The notes under the pieces were generated by a model. The model was not told where the DNA came from. It saw only the letters and a list, made by a program, of their open reading frames with translations, and searched no databases. A stretch of DNA of 64,000 nucleotides, taken from Shewanella halifaxensis HAW-EB4. GTDB lineage: Bacteria; Pseudomonadota; Gammaproteobacteria; Enterobacterales; Shewanellaceae. Position 1 is the first letter of the stretch; the number at the start of each line of letters is the position of its first letter. Shown one piece after another: positions 17,937 to 27,905 of this stretch. The translations under genes and the position numbers were made by a program. Where the stretch lies: NCBI RefSeq assembly GCF_000019185.1, contig NC_010334.1, positions 1,116,001 through 1,180,000 of the forward strand, written 5' to 3'.

Positions 17937-18740
17937 TTACTTCTTATCGAAAACATGGTTAGCCATAGCAACGTATTGGTCGACACGGATCTGCTCTGGT
18001 CTCAGTGTTGCGTCAATACCCAACTCGGCAAAGTCTTCATCAGACAATAACTGCTTAAGGTTATTTCTAAGCGTCTTACGACGCATGTTAAATGCGGTCG
18101 TGGTTAAGTTTCTTAGTAGGTCGACATCTTTACAAGGCCAAGGCTTATTTTTGTATGGCACTAGACGCACAACCGCTGAGTCAACTTTTGGCGGTGGTGT
18201 AAAGCATCCAGGTGGCACTTCAAGTACTGGCATGACTTGACAATGGTATTGAGCCATTACGGTCAGGCGGCCATAAGCCTTAGTGCCAGGGCTTGCAGAT
18301 AGTCGCAAGACGACCTCTTTTTGCAGCATAAAGTGCATGTTCTCAATATGCTGAGCAAACTCAAACAGATGGAACATAAGCGGCGTAGAGATGTTATATG
18401 GTAGGTTACCAAACACCTTCATCTGCTTGTCTTCACGCACGAGTTGATTGAAGTCAAACTTAAGCGCATCACCTTGGTGGATCTCAAGTTTGTCTTTTAG
18501 CACTGGGTGCGTTTGTAGGCGCTCAACCAAGTCTTTATCGAGTTCGACAACAATAAGCTTGTCGATACCACTCGCAACAGGTTCTGTTAGTGCCGCTAGA
18601 CCGGGACCAATTTCAACCATTACATGATCGTTATCAGGTGAAATAGCACCGACAATGCGATTAATCACATTCTCGTCAGTTAAGAAGTTTTGTCCAAAAC
18701 GTTTTCTGGCCGTGTGGCCTAAATGTACTTTATTGCTCAT
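17937..18740 (-). CDS. rsmA: 16S rRNA (adenine(1518)-N6/adenine(1519)-N6)-dimethyltransferase
   Basis: KsgA methyltransferase, which dimethylates two adjacent adenines in helix 45 of 16S rRNA as a late assembly checkpoint. The start at 18740 gives [20 protein letters not shown], the usual N-terminus; a longer reading frame to 18779 overlaps pdxA and is unlikely. The SAM motif [10 protein letters not shown] is at 42-51 and the catalytic NLPY at 112-115. Length is 267 aa. It starts 16 bp after pdxA and ends at a strong terminator. Confidence 0.96.
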
Positions 18741-18756
18741 GAGGTAACTTTTATCA

Positions 18757-19740
18757 CTAATTCTTTGCAGCCAAATCAATGGCTTTATTTAATGCGCAAA
18801 CAAAACTGCCAATATCAGCAGTACCCGTGCCTGCAAGCTCTAGGGCCGTACCGTGGTCGACCGACGTTCTTATATAGGGTAATCCTAGAGTGATATTGAC
18901 CGAACTGCCAAATCCTCTAGATTTTAGTACTGGAAGCCCCTGATCGTGGTACATGGCGAGTACAACGTCAGCATCTTCTAGGTATTTAGGTTGAAACAGG
19001 GTATCGGCTGGCAATGGGCCAACGATATCCATGTCGAGTTCTCTTAATTCATTGAGTGCAGGGATGATCGTATCGATCTCTTCTCTGCCTAAATGGCCGT
19101 CTTCGCCTGCATGAGGATTTAAACCACAGACATAGATCCGCGGTGCCTCAATAGCAAACTTTTCGACTAAGTCGTTATGTAAAATTTTAACTATCTGATG
19201 CAGTCTATCGCGAGTAATGGCTTTAGACACATAAGCTAATGGAATATGGGTTGTCACAAGTGCAACCTGTAAACCAGGGGCTGCCAGCATCATCACCACA
19301 TCCTGACAATTTGCTTGGTTTGCAAAGAACTCAGTATGTCCACTAAACGGAATACCCGCCTGATTAATGATGCCTTTATGGACGGGGCCCGTCACTACAG
19401 CATCAAACTCACCAACCATGTTCTTTTCACCCGCAAATCTTAGGGTTTCAACAACGTAGGCACTATTGGCTTCGTTCAATTTCCCACAATGCACGTCGGC
19501 CTCAAGGGTAAAAGGCACGATAGTTAGTGTACCTGCCTCTTGCGCCTTAGGCGGCTGGTTAGGTTGGTATGGGCGTAGCGTAATCGATAGCCCAAGCTTC
19601 TTGGCTCGAGACTTGAGCAATTCAGGATCAGCACAAACGACTAGCTCAGCAGGCCAAGCCTGCTGAGCTAGTTGTATCACTAAATCGGGGCCTATCCCCG
19701 CCGGTTCACCCGGCGTGATGGCAATTCGTTTAGTTGACAA
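18757..19740 (-). CDS. pdxA: 4-hydroxythreonine-4-phosphate dehydrogenase
   Basis: NAD-dependent enzyme of pyridoxal 5'-phosphate synthesis. The start is a TTG (19740) with GAGG nine bases upstream inside the last codons of surA; translation begins [18 protein letters not shown], the family N-terminus. Metal-binding histidines are in GPVHKGI, SGHTEFF and AMYHDQGLP. Length is 327 aa. Only five bases separate it from the surA stop, so expression is coupled; the TTG may keep its level below that of surA. Confidence 0.95.
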
Positions 19741-19745
19741 TAGTA

Positions 19746-21050
19746 TTAACCTCGGTTCGTTTCTGGCTCAAAAATATCGATAAATGCTTCAGCGCGCATC
19801 TCATCTAGCCAGTTTTGTAACTCTTCATTAAATTTACGACGATAGATCAGCTGGTGAGCGCGATTCGTATTAAATTTATCGGTTGCGTCTGTTGTGCGTC
19901 TTTCTTCTAGTTGAACAATATGCCAGCCGTGAGTTGAACGGAACGGTTCACTGTAGCCACCAATTTCAAGACTGTTTAACTCTTGGGCGAATGCTGGAAC
20001 ATAGATGTTTGGATCGGCCCACCCCAATTCACCGCCTTTTGCAGCTGAACCTGGATCTTCAGAGTACTGGCGTGCTAAGTCTTCAAACTTGGCCTCACCC
20101 GATTTAACTTGAGTTAGGAATCTATCCATCATGCTCTTAGCGCGTTCTTCCGAAAGAATTGGAGATGGCTTAAGTAGAATATGGCGAGACTTAACTTCTT
20201 TCACTTCTTTGGTTTCTAGACCGCGAGCATCCATAACCTTGATGATATGAAAGCCTGATGCGCTCTTAATTGGGCCTATGATATCACCCGTCTTTGCATC
20301 AGTGACCACTTCAGCAAATAAAGTTGGCATCTCGTTGATGTTCATGTAGTCCCAAATACCACCTTCTAATGCTTTAGGGCCTGAAGAGGCGGCAATAGCG
20401 ATACTTCTAAAGTCATCACCATCTTTTAGTCGTTTCATGACGACTGCGGCGCGTTTACTCGCTGCTTCTAGCTGCTGACTGTTAGCGTCGCTCGGCACAT
20501 CAATAAGGATATGGCCAATTTGGAACTCAACTTCTTTAAGACCTTGCTCGTTGATGAGTTTTACAAGGCTATTGATCTCCTGCGGAGAGACCTGAATACG
20601 GCGTTGGACCTGAATACGTTGAATTTCGCCTAAGGTGATCTCTTCACGCAGTTGCTCACGGTATTGAGCAAATGTGGTCCCTTCACTTTCGATTTGCGCC
20701 TTCATTTGCGCAACCGTCATTTTCTGTTCTTTTGCTATATTTTCAATCGTTTGATCTAACTGTAAGTCACCAATGTGCAGGCCAATTCTATCAGCCATCT
20801 GTAACTGAAGACGGGTTAGGATTAAACGCTCAATAACCTGAGTGCGCAGTGCTGTATCAGATGGTAATTTTTGACCCGCATTGGCAGCATTTGCCCTGAT
20901 GGTCTTTACCATACCCGTCACTTCACTTTCTAAAATGATCCCTTCATTTATTTGCACTGTGACACGGTCGAGAGGTTCTGGCGCAGCGTGAATTGTCTGG
21001 CTCATTGCCAATGTTATAAGAGCAAAAATCAATTGGTTACAGCGTTTCAT
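19746..21050 (-). CDS. surA: Periplasmic chaperone and peptidyl-prolyl isomerase SurA
   Basis: Chaperone that escorts outer-membrane proteins, LptD among them, across the periplasm. A signal peptide (cleavage after IHA, residue 22) precedes an N-terminal chaperone region of about 150 residues, then two parvulin domains beginning near EFQIGHILIDVP (about 175) and SRHILLKPSP (about 287), and a C-terminal helix. Length is 434 aa, normal. The gene lies 127 bp downstream of lptD on the same strand. Confidence 0.96.
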   Translation of the reverse strand: MKRCNQLIFALITLAMSQTIHAAPEPLDRVTVQINEGIILESEVTGMVKTIRANAANAGQKLPSDTALRTQVIERLILTRLQLQMADRIGLHIGDLQLDQTIENIAKEQKMTVAQMKAQIESEGTTFAQYREQLREEITLGEIQRIQVQRRIQVSPQEINSLVKLINEQGLKEVEFQIGHILIDVPSDANSQQLEAASKRAAVVMKRLKDGDDFRSIAIAASSGPKALEGGIWDYMNINEMPTLFAEVVTDAKTGDIIGPIKSASGFHIIKVMDARGLETKEVKEVKSRHILLKPSPILSEERAKSMMDRFLTQVKSGEAKFEDLARQYSEDPGSAAKGGELGWADPNIYVPAFAQELNSLEIGGYSEPFRSTHGWHIVQLEERRTTDATDKFNTNRAHQLIYRRKFNEELQNWLDEMRAEAFIDIFEPETNRG

Positions 21051-21177
21051 CCACTAAAATCCTTGGCATTTATTGAGTGTCATTTACGGCAAATACTCAC
21101 CGGGTTAATGATTCTTTAGTTCTGCTTTGACTGCATGTCGTCAGCTAGGTTCAGCATTTATTTACGTTATTTATTTG

Positions 21178-23502
21178 CTAATTCTTCAAATAAAGCGGTT
21201 TTCGATAGTTAAATAGGCCGTCATCTAACATATCTGATACCCCTAATGGGCCAGAACCACCGAGTCCTTTGATGATAAAGTTCAGGTAGATCCCACTTTC
21301 AAATAGCTCTCGAGTATCCTGTACCGGATTATCTTCGTCAATATAATTGGTCTTGATGCGGTAATGATAACTCAAACGCACTGCCCAGCAACATGATTCA
21401 TATTGAAAACCGGTATAGGTTTCTACAGCTCTGCTTTCATTGAGATCGTAATACCAGTTACCCACTAAATAGAGACTGTCGTTAATCGGCCAGGCTCCAC
21501 GGAAACCCAGCTGCTTAATATCGACAGACTCATTGGTGTTAGTGTTCAGTAGATCGGGTACGTAGCGGTAGCTTGCTTGCAACAGCTTGTTGGTACCAGG
21601 GCGGTAGTCAACGGTGACTTCGCTCTTCTTATTTTCACTCTCTTTAGCGTCGTACTGAATAGAGCCACTTAAAAACCAGTCGGCGTAGAGTTGGGTGCTC
21701 AGCTCGGCTGCAATGGCTGAGTTGGACGTTCCCTCTTGAGTGAAGGTATCGTTACTACCCGGGATGTCGTTAATACCTACACGGCTGTCTTCTAGGTAAA
21801 TAATTTGTCCGAGACTGAATTTAAAGACTTCGCGGTTTTGTTCGTTAAACAGCTTAGTGGTTAAGCCGAGCGTAAACTGGTTGGCATCGGCGATGCGATC
21901 TAAACCTGAAAAGCGACGATCTCTAAATAGACCGTTGTAATCCTCTTGCAACGGTGCGGTATCGTAAATCCCGATATCAGATTGATCTTGGTAGCCAACA
22001 TAAAGGTATTGGAACTGCGGCTCTAATGTTTGGCGATAGTTAGTATCGAAGTAATCCGTAAAGCGCTCAAAGTTCACCTGACCATGAATACGAACTTCTG
22101 GCAGTGTTCGGTTAACTCGGTCGCGAAGTTCTGAATCAGAGAGATCTGACCTGTCATCCTGCCAATAGTTAGTTTGCAGTAGCTTGACTTCACTGGTTAG
22201 TGAGCCCGCTGGACCATGAATTGGGTAAGAGATGCTTGGCTCAAGGTGCACACGAGTCGCAGCTGAATATTCTCTATCTTGATGCTCGAAATTAGTCGCT
22301 TCACTATAAAGCTTAAAGTCTAAGCCATGCCAATAGCTTGGTGCACGGTAGTTAAAGGTAACTTGCGGCATCACCTGATAAGGTTTTTCCTCTTCACCCA
22401 GCACTTTAATATCTTGAACTCGCGCACTGAAATCCCAGTTTTGTTCAAAATAAGCAATCTCACCAATGCGGTTTAATTGGTTATCGGTGGCGCGCTGAAC
22501 GTCAGAGTTTAAGTCGTTAAAATAGTTGTTATCCGATACTTCGGTATAATTAGCCAGTACGCGCCAGTTTTCATTAATCGCGCCGCTATGATCCCAGTGA
22601 TACAGGTATCTATCAGGGCTATTATCTAGCTTATTATCGTTGGCTAGATATTCGAAATTTAACTGACCATGCTGTTTCTCGCCAGCTAAATACCTAAACT
22701 CTGTCTTGGTAAATAGTCCACGAGCAGACATGTAATTTGGCGTAAAAGTTAAGTCGTATTCTGGTGCGATATTCCAGTAATAAGGCGTCGCCACTTCAAC
22801 ACCGTTGGTAGTACTGGTGCTAAATGTTGGGAATAAAAAGCCTGATTTACGCTTATCAGATACCGGGATGGTCATGTAGGGGACATACATCACAGGGATA
22901 CCTGCAATCTTAATCTTAGCGTCCCAGATCTCGCCCCACTCTTCAGAGCTATCAATCTTGATGCGATCGGCTTCTAGCAGCCAGGCTGGATCTTTACCTG
23001 GGCAAGTCGTGAAGTTAGTACCAGACAGCAATAGGTTGTTATCTGTAGTGATCTCAAGCTTTTCGGCATCGCCGTGAATTTGTTGCCCGGTAAGCCAATA
23101 TTGCGCGCCACTCAATACGGCACTGTTACTGCGCATCTTCGCGACTAACGAGTCGGCGGTGACAGTAAACATAGAGTCTTGAAAAACTAAATTACCATTG
23201 GCATGAAGTTCTTCAGTTTGCTGATTCAAAATCGCTTCATCGGCAGCGATATTACGGCCGCCCTGACTGAAGTTTACATCACCATTGAAAGTTGCTTCTT
23301 TACCCATCTGGGCTGAAGAACTATCAGAGCTAATATAGATCCGCGCTAAGTCGGCTGGATTATTGATATCGTAAAGCGGTACATACGGCTTTACCGGAGG
23401 TTCAACTACGCACTGCGACGCAAGTGGCGTCACAGTTTCGGGTTCGTCTGCTAAGACTAATTGGGGAAGCAGGCTCAAGGCCAGAAAATAACGGATCTGC
23501 AT
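21178..23502 (-). CDS. lptD: LPS-assembly protein LptD
   Basis: Outer-membrane beta-barrel that inserts lipopolysaccharide into the outer leaflet with LptE. A signal peptide (cleavage after VLA, residue 18) is followed by the OstA/jellyroll domain (about 50-180), then the barrel. The four cysteines needed for the disulfide switch are present: C31, one in TTCPGKD, and the adjacent pair in ESCCWAV near the C-terminus. Length is 774 aa. It heads the minus-strand lptD-surA-pdxA-rsmA operon and is divergent from amgK. I did not find a convincing sigma-E promoter in the 161-bp upstream gap. Confidence 0.97.
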   Translation of the reverse strand: MQIRYFLALSLLPQLVLADEPETVTPLASQCVVEPPVKPYVPLYDINNPADLARIYISSDSSSAQMGKEATFNGDVNFSQGGRNIAADEAILNQQTEELHANGNLVFQDSMFTVTADSLVAKMRSNSAVLSGAQYWLTGQQIHGDAEKLEITTDNNLLLSGTNFTTCPGKDPAWLLEADRIKIDSSEEWGEIWDAKIKIAGIPVMYVPYMTIPVSDKRKSGFLFPTFSTSTTNGVEVATPYYWNIAPEYDLTFTPNYMSARGLFTKTEFRYLAGEKQHGQLNFEYLANDNKLDNSPDRYLYHWDHSGAINENWRVLANYTEVSDNNYFNDLNSDVQRATDNQLNRIGEIAYFEQNWDFSARVQDIKVLGEEEKPYQVMPQVTFNYRAPSYWHGLDFKLYSEATNFEHQDREYSAATRVHLEPSISYPIHGPAGSLTSEVKLLQTNYWQDDRSDLSDSELRDRVNRTLPEVRIHGQVNFERFTDYFDTNYRQTLEPQFQYLYVGYQDQSDIGIYDTAPLQEDYNGLFRDRRFSGLDRIADANQFTLGLTTKLFNEQNREVFKFSLGQIIYLEDSRVGINDIPGSNDTFTQEGTSNSAIAAELSTQLYADWFLSGSIQYDAKESENKKSEVTVDYRPGTNKLLQASYRYVPDLLNTNTNESVDIKQLGFRGAWPINDSLYLVGNWYYDLNESRAVETYTGFQYESCCWAVRLSYHYRIKTNYIDEDNPVQDTRELFESGIYLNFIIKGLGGSGPLGVSDMLDDGLFNYRKPLYLKN

Positions 23503-23633
23503 CTTAGGTCAATTAATTATGATTTCTTAGTCTGGACGGTGAAAGAGGAGAAAAGTTGACCCTTTTCTGGGCAACTCAGCCAAATAATTTTTTTCAATTG
23601 CTTAGCTGATTCCATTTTGTCGTTATAATAAAG

Positions 23634-23639
23634 CAATTT
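23634..23639 (+). promoter_or_regulatory. Candidate -10 element for amgK-murU-djlA
   Basis: A perfect TATAAT lies 24 bp before the amgK start; the -35 at normal spacing is poor, so this is tentative. Confidence 0.35.
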
Positions 23640-23663
23640 CTTCTTAAGAGCCATGAGGTGCCC

Positions 23664-24668
23664 TTGTCAGATCCTAGATTTCTTCAGTTAAATGCATGGC
23701 TAAACCAGTATTTTAAGGTAAAAGTTTCCCCAAAGCTGATATCCGGCGATGCAAGTTTTAGACGATACTTCAGAGTTATCATCGATAACATCTCTTATAT
23801 TGTAGTCGATTCACCACCTAACCTTATCGAGATCACCCCCTTTATTCAATTAGCTGACAGTTATTCGAAGCAGGGGATTGCCGTACCCGAAGTGATCGCC
23901 AGCGATAAAGCGCAAGGCTTTATGCTATTAAGCGATCTTGGCGATGTGCAGCTGTTATCTGTACTGGCTAAAGGCACTTTGCAGCAATACTATTCTCAAG
24001 CATTAGTGCTACTTAATGACATTGCAAGAGTGACTCGGACAGAATCTGCTGCTCTAGCTCAATACGATGCCGCTTTTGTTGTGCGAGAACTGGCGATTTT
24101 TACTGAGTGGTTAGCACTGCATCATCTGGGGCTAGATGTTGATGAGGTTAAAGCGAACACTGATGACGCCTTTAAGATATTAGTCGATAATGCGTTGGCT
24201 CAGCCACAAGTCGGCATGCACCGTGATTACCACAGTCGTAATTTAATGCTGCAAGGTGGCGAGTTAAAAGTCATCGATTTCCAAGATGCCGTGATCGGGC
24301 CTGTGACCTATGATGCGGTTTCACTATTGAGAGATTGCTACATTCGTTGGCCGGATAGCGATATTGAATCGCTAATGCAACGGCATTATGACCAGTGTGT
24401 TAGCGGTGGTCTAATTGATGCTGAGGTTAAGTTTGAGCAGTATCGACGTTGGTTTGATTTGATGGGGATCCAAAGACACCTTAAGGCCGCAGGTATTTTT
24501 GCAAGGCTTAACTATCGTGATGGCAAGCCTGCCTATATGGCTGATATTCCACTTACCCTCGAGTATATTCGGGATATTGCCGGACGTTATAACGAGCTTC
24601 AGGTACTGGGTGGTTGGATAGGTGAGGTGATCATTCCTGCGGTTAAGGCTAAGAGTAAAGGGCGGTAA
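23664..24668 (+). CDS. amgK: N-acetylmuramate/N-acetylglucosamine kinase AmgK
   Basis: Aminoglycoside-phosphotransferase-fold kinase that phosphorylates MurNAc and GlcNAc at C1 in the cell-wall recycling bypass known from Pseudomonas. The catalytic loop HRDYHSRNLML and the metal-binding IDFQDA are clear. The start is probably TTG at 23664 (MSDPRF), because GAGG lies five bases upstream; an in-frame GTG at 23658 adds two residues. It is immediately followed by murU with no spacer and is divergent from lptD, the same arrangement as in Pseudomonas. This context strongly supports AmgK over a generic phosphotransferase. Confidence 0.9.
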   Translation: MSDPRFLQLNAWLNQYFKVKVSPKLISGDASFRRYFRVIIDNISYIVVDSPPNLIEITPFIQLADSYSKQGIAVPEVIASDKAQGFMLLSDLGDVQLLSVLAKGTLQQYYSQALVLLNDIARVTRTESAALAQYDAAFVVRELAIFTEWLALHHLGLDVDEVKANTDDAFKILVDNALAQPQVGMHRDYHSRNLMLQGGELKVIDFQDAVIGPVTYDAVSLLRDCYIRWPDSDIESLMQRHYDQCVSGGLIDAEVKFEQYRRWFDLMGIQRHLKAAGIFARLNYRDGKPAYMADIPLTLEYIRDIAGRYNELQVLGGWIGEVIIPAVKAKSKGR

Positions 24669-25337
24669 ATGAAAGCGATGATTTTAGCGGCTGGACGTGG
24701 AGAACGCTTACGGCCATTAACAGATACTGTTCCTAAGCCTCTAATTGAGGTGGCAGGTAAACCCTTGATTGTCTATCACATAGAAAAGCTAGCAGCTGCA
24801 GGCTTCTCTGAAATAGTCATTAATCATGCTTGGCTTGGTCATAAGTTGGTTGAGCGACTCGGTGATGGCAGTCAATGGCAGGTCAGTATCCAATACAGCG
24901 AGGAAACATCGGCCTTAGAGACTGGCGGCGGCATTAGGCAGGCGCTGAATTTGTTAGGCAATGCCCCATTTTTAGTGATCAATGGCGATATATTTATCGA
25001 CGAATTGCCAACGATTAATACACTGGAGCCGGGGAAACTGGCTCACCTCTGGTTAGTGGATAACCCACAGCATCACCTTAAGGGAGATTTTACACTGCAG
25101 GGGGGCGATGTGAGTGATGTTGGGGAGTCTAGATTGACCTTCTCGGGCATGGGGATTTATCATCCTGCTCTATTTCAAGATACGCCAGAAGGCGCGTTCG
25201 CACTGGCACCTTTGCTGCGCGAAGCCATGGGAAGTAGACAGGTCAGTGGTGGCCATTTTAATCAGTATTGGTGTGATGTAGGCACGATTGAGCGACTCGC
25301 ACAAATTGAAAAACGTGAAATAAAAAAGGTTAGATAA
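24669..25337 (+). CDS. murU: N-acetylmuramate alpha-1-phosphate uridylyltransferase MurU
   Basis: Nucleotidyltransferase that converts MurNAc-1-P and UTP to UDP-MurNAc, feeding recycled sugar back into peptidoglycan and bypassing MurA, the fosfomycin target. The signature GRGERLRPLTDTVPKPL is at residues 9-25, with the INGDIF metal site at about 103-108. Length is 222 aa. It abuts amgK and overlaps djlA by one base (TAATG). Confidence 0.93.
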   Translation: MKAMILAAGRGERLRPLTDTVPKPLIEVAGKPLIVYHIEKLAAAGFSEIVINHAWLGHKLVERLGDGSQWQVSIQYSEETSALETGGGIRQALNLLGNAPFLVINGDIFIDELPTINTLEPGKLAHLWLVDNPQHHLKGDFTLQGGDVSDVGESRLTFSGMGIYHPALFQDTPEGAFALAPLLREAMGSRQVSGGHFNQYWCDVGTIERLAQIEKREIKKVR

Positions 25338-26116
25338 TGCGTATTTGGGGTAAAGTTTTTGGCTTCATTATTGGGTATATGGCTGGTCGTTTAGGCGGCG
25401 CTATTTTTGGCCTTTGGTTAGGGCATATGTATGACCGAAGACAAAGTCAAAAAGCAGGTCTCGGTGGCGGTGGTAAACGTCAGGCTCTATTTTTTAATAC
25501 CACGTTTGCAGTGATGGGGCATGTCGCTAAAGCATCGGGTCACGTGACTCAAAACGACATTCGCATGGCGAGCTCGTTAATGGATCAGCTTAACTTAAGC
25601 GGTCAAATGAGGGCCGATGCACAGGCGGCATTTCGTGAAGGCAAAGAGGCTGACTTTGATCTTAATGCTTGTCTTAAAACCTTTAGACTTATTTCGATGG
25701 GGCGTAAAGAAGTACTGCAGATGTTTTTGGAGATCCAAATTCAGACGGCGCTTGCAGACGCGCAGCTTGATAAAGAAGAACTTTCCATCTTATCTGTTGT
25801 TGCAAAGGAGCTAGGTTTTAGCCAAAAGCAACTCGATGACTTATTGGCACGTTGGCAGGCAGAATTTAACTTCCACCGCAGTGGTGGGGCGGGTAATCAG
25901 ACCTCAATAAAAGATGCTTATGACTTACTCGGTGTGGCAGAGTCCATGTCTGATCAAGATATCAAAAGGGCTTACAGAAAGTTGATGAATGAGCATCATC
26001 CCGATAAGTTAGTTGCTAAGGGATTGCCGGCCGAGATGATGGAGCTTGCCAAAACAAAAGCACAAGATATTCAAGCGGCTTATGATAGAGTTAAAGGTGA
26101 TCGAGGCATGCGTTAG
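25337..26116 (+). CDS. djlA: Co-chaperone DjlA
   Basis: Membrane-anchored DnaJ-like co-chaperone. A glycine-rich N-terminal transmembrane segment (residues 6-30, with GYMAGRLGGAIFGLWLG) is followed by a TerB-like helical domain (about 50-180) and a C-terminal J domain whose HPD motif is at about 220-223 in NEHHPDKL. Length is 259 aa. It is translationally coupled to murU. The E. coli homologue is linked to envelope stress signalling and sits near lptD in the same way. Confidence 0.95.
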   Translation: MRIWGKVFGFIIGYMAGRLGGAIFGLWLGHMYDRRQSQKAGLGGGGKRQALFFNTTFAVMGHVAKASGHVTQNDIRMASSLMDQLNLSGQMRADAQAAFREGKEADFDLNACLKTFRLISMGRKEVLQMFLEIQIQTALADAQLDKEELSILSVVAKELGFSQKQLDDLLARWQAEFNFHRSGGAGNQTSIKDAYDLLGVAESMSDQDIKRAYRKLMNEHHPDKLVAKGLPAEMMELAKTKAQDIQAAYDRVKGDRGMR

Positions 26117-26148
26117 TTATATAAATAACAAAAGTATAGGGACATATA

Positions 26149-26760
26149 ATGAAAAGAAGTTTAGCTATATTACTGGGTTCGTTTTGTGCATTACCTGCTA
26201 CGGCTGAAGTTTATGTCGCACCTTTCGGGGGCTACAGTTTCGGTGCTAGCGAGTTTGATATTGCCAGCACCGAATCGGACGAAGCGGGGAAGGTCAAAAT
26301 AGCCGAGTCGCAAAACTATGGTGTCATGCTGGGCTTTACCACGAAAGATCCCGGTAATGTCTACCTGCTTTATAGCCACCAATCGACAGATTTAAAAACC
26401 GGCGATAACTTCAGTCCTAATGTGATTACCTCTATGGATGTGGATTATTTCCATGTGGGTGGCAGTCTTTATTTCCCTATGCAAAGTGTTAAGCCCTATG
26501 TCACTACCAGTCTAGGCTTAACTAATATGCGACCTGGCGGTTCTTATTCAAATGAAACCCGTTTTTCTGTGGCGCTGGGTGGCGGTGTTGAATACCAAGC
26601 GACTGAGGCATTTTCACTGTTTGCTGAAGTCAAAGGTTATGCGACCTTTATCAATGCTGATAACGCCTTGTTTTGTGGTAATGACGGCTGTCTGTGGAAT
26701 ATCCAGTCGGACATCATGTGGCAGGGGCAAGCCAATATTGGCGCCAGCTTTAAGTTCTAA
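26149..26760 (+). CDS. Outer-membrane beta-barrel protein
   Basis: Predicted small outer-membrane barrel of 203 aa. The signal peptide ends at ATA (residue 19), and the rest is alternating beta strands ending in GQANIGASFKF, a C-terminal aromatic typical of outer-membrane insertion. C181 and C186 lie in one loop and could form a disulfide. It resembles OmpW/OmpA-like porin-family proteins, function unknown. It is 32 bp after djlA with its own ribosome site. Confidence 0.8.
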   Translation: MKRSLAILLGSFCALPATAEVYVAPFGGYSFGASEFDIASTESDEAGKVKIAESQNYGVMLGFTTKDPGNVYLLYSHQSTDLKTGDNFSPNVITSMDVDYFHVGGSLYFPMQSVKPYVTTSLGLTNMRPGGSYSNETRFSVALGGGVEYQATEAFSLFAEVKGYATFINADNALFCGNDGCLWNIQSDIMWQGQANIGASFKF

Positions 26761-26830
26761 TTTGTCGTTTATAGAAGGACTTTTATAAAAGCCATTTAGT
26801 GTCGTTAATTTATAACAAGGGCTGTTTTAG

Positions 26831-27784
26831 ATGAAAGTAGTGGTACTGGATGGATATACGCTGAATCCTGGCGATCTTAGCTGGCAAGCTTTAGCACTGT
26901 TTGGCGAGTTCACTTGCTATGATCGCAGTGCACCTAGTGAGGTGGTCGCACGAAGTTTGGATGCTGAAATTATTTTTACCAATAAGACCCAGCTCGATGA
27001 AACGACACTAAAGCAGCTACCTAAGCTTAAATATATCGGTATCCTCGCAACTGGCACCAATGTCGTCGATCTAATCGCGGCCAAAGCGCTTGGCATTGTG
27101 GTTACTAATGTGCCGGGATATGGGCCCGATGCGGTTGCACAGATGGTATTTGCGCATATCCTCCATGCCACGCAGCAGGTGGCTTTGCACTCAGATGCGG
27201 TAAAGCGTGGGCAGTGGAGTGAGTCTAAAGATTTCTGTTTTACTCTTATGCCACTGCAATCACTTAAAGGTAAGACGCTTGGATTAGTTGGCTTTGGTGA
27301 TATCGGTAAAGCAGTAGCTCAGATCGCGTTGGCTTTTGGTATGAAGGTCATCGTCAATACGCGAAACCCGCAAGTTAAACTACCTGAAAACTGTCATTGG
27401 GTTGAACAAGCTACGTTATTTAAACAGGCTGATATCGTTTCCTTGCACTGCCCACTCACCGCAGCGACAGAAAATCTGGTTAACCCGCAAGTTCTTAGCA
27501 TGATGAAACCTAGTGCAATATTAATTAATACAGCCCGAGGCGGACTCATCGATGAAGCTGCATTGGCGGCGGCATTGGAGCAAGGGCTGTTAGCGTTTGC
27601 TGGCGTTGATGTATTGTCAACAGAGCCACCAAGTGCTGATAATCCGCTGCTTAGCGCCAAGAATATAAGCATTTCGCCCCATAATGCGTGGGCGACGATA
27701 GAAGCGCGGCAAAACTTATTGGATATCGCGATCGACAATTTAACGCGCTTTAGCCAAGGCCAAGTGAAAAACCGAGTTAATTGA
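26831..27784 (+). CDS. D-2-hydroxyacid dehydrogenase (glycerate/hydroxypyruvate type)
   Basis: NAD(P)-dependent reductase of 2-keto acids. The Rossmann motif GLVGFGDIGKAVA lies near residues 150-162. The catalytic triad of this family is visible: Arg in NTARGGLIDE, Glu in LSTEPPSADNPLL and His in ISPHNAWAT. Length is 317 aa. The sequence is closest in feel to HprA-type glycerate dehydrogenases, but the substrate could be another small hydroxyacid. It is 70 bp after the barrel protein and ends at a large terminator. Confidence 0.9.
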   Translation: MKVVVLDGYTLNPGDLSWQALALFGEFTCYDRSAPSEVVARSLDAEIIFTNKTQLDETTLKQLPKLKYIGILATGTNVVDLIAAKALGIVVTNVPGYGPDAVAQMVFAHILHATQQVALHSDAVKRGQWSESKDFCFTLMPLQSLKGKTLGLVGFGDIGKAVAQIALAFGMKVIVNTRNPQVKLPENCHWVEQATLFKQADIVSLHCPLTAATENLVNPQVLSMMKPSAILINTARGGLIDEAALAAALEQGLLAFAGVDVLSTEPPSADNPLLSAKNISISPHNAWATIEARQNLLDIAIDNLTRFSQGQVKNRVN

Positions 27785-27841
27785 ACTCCTAAGTAACTTA
27801 TTCGACATTTATTCGATTCAAGATAGGGTCTTATAACAAAT

Positions 27842-27894
27842 AAGCCTCAAACTTAACGCTAAATCTGTTTAGCAAAAGTCTGAGGCTTTTTATT
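27842..27894. terminator. Long bidirectional terminator between the dehydrogenase and purT
   Basis: Outer stem AAGCCTCAAACT/AGTCTGAGGCTT (one mismatch) and inner stem GCTAAA/TTTAGC, with a TTTATT tail on the plus strand and an A-rich left flank. Serves two convergent genes. Confidence 0.85.
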
Positions 27895-27905
27895 GGCAAG
27901 TTTAT

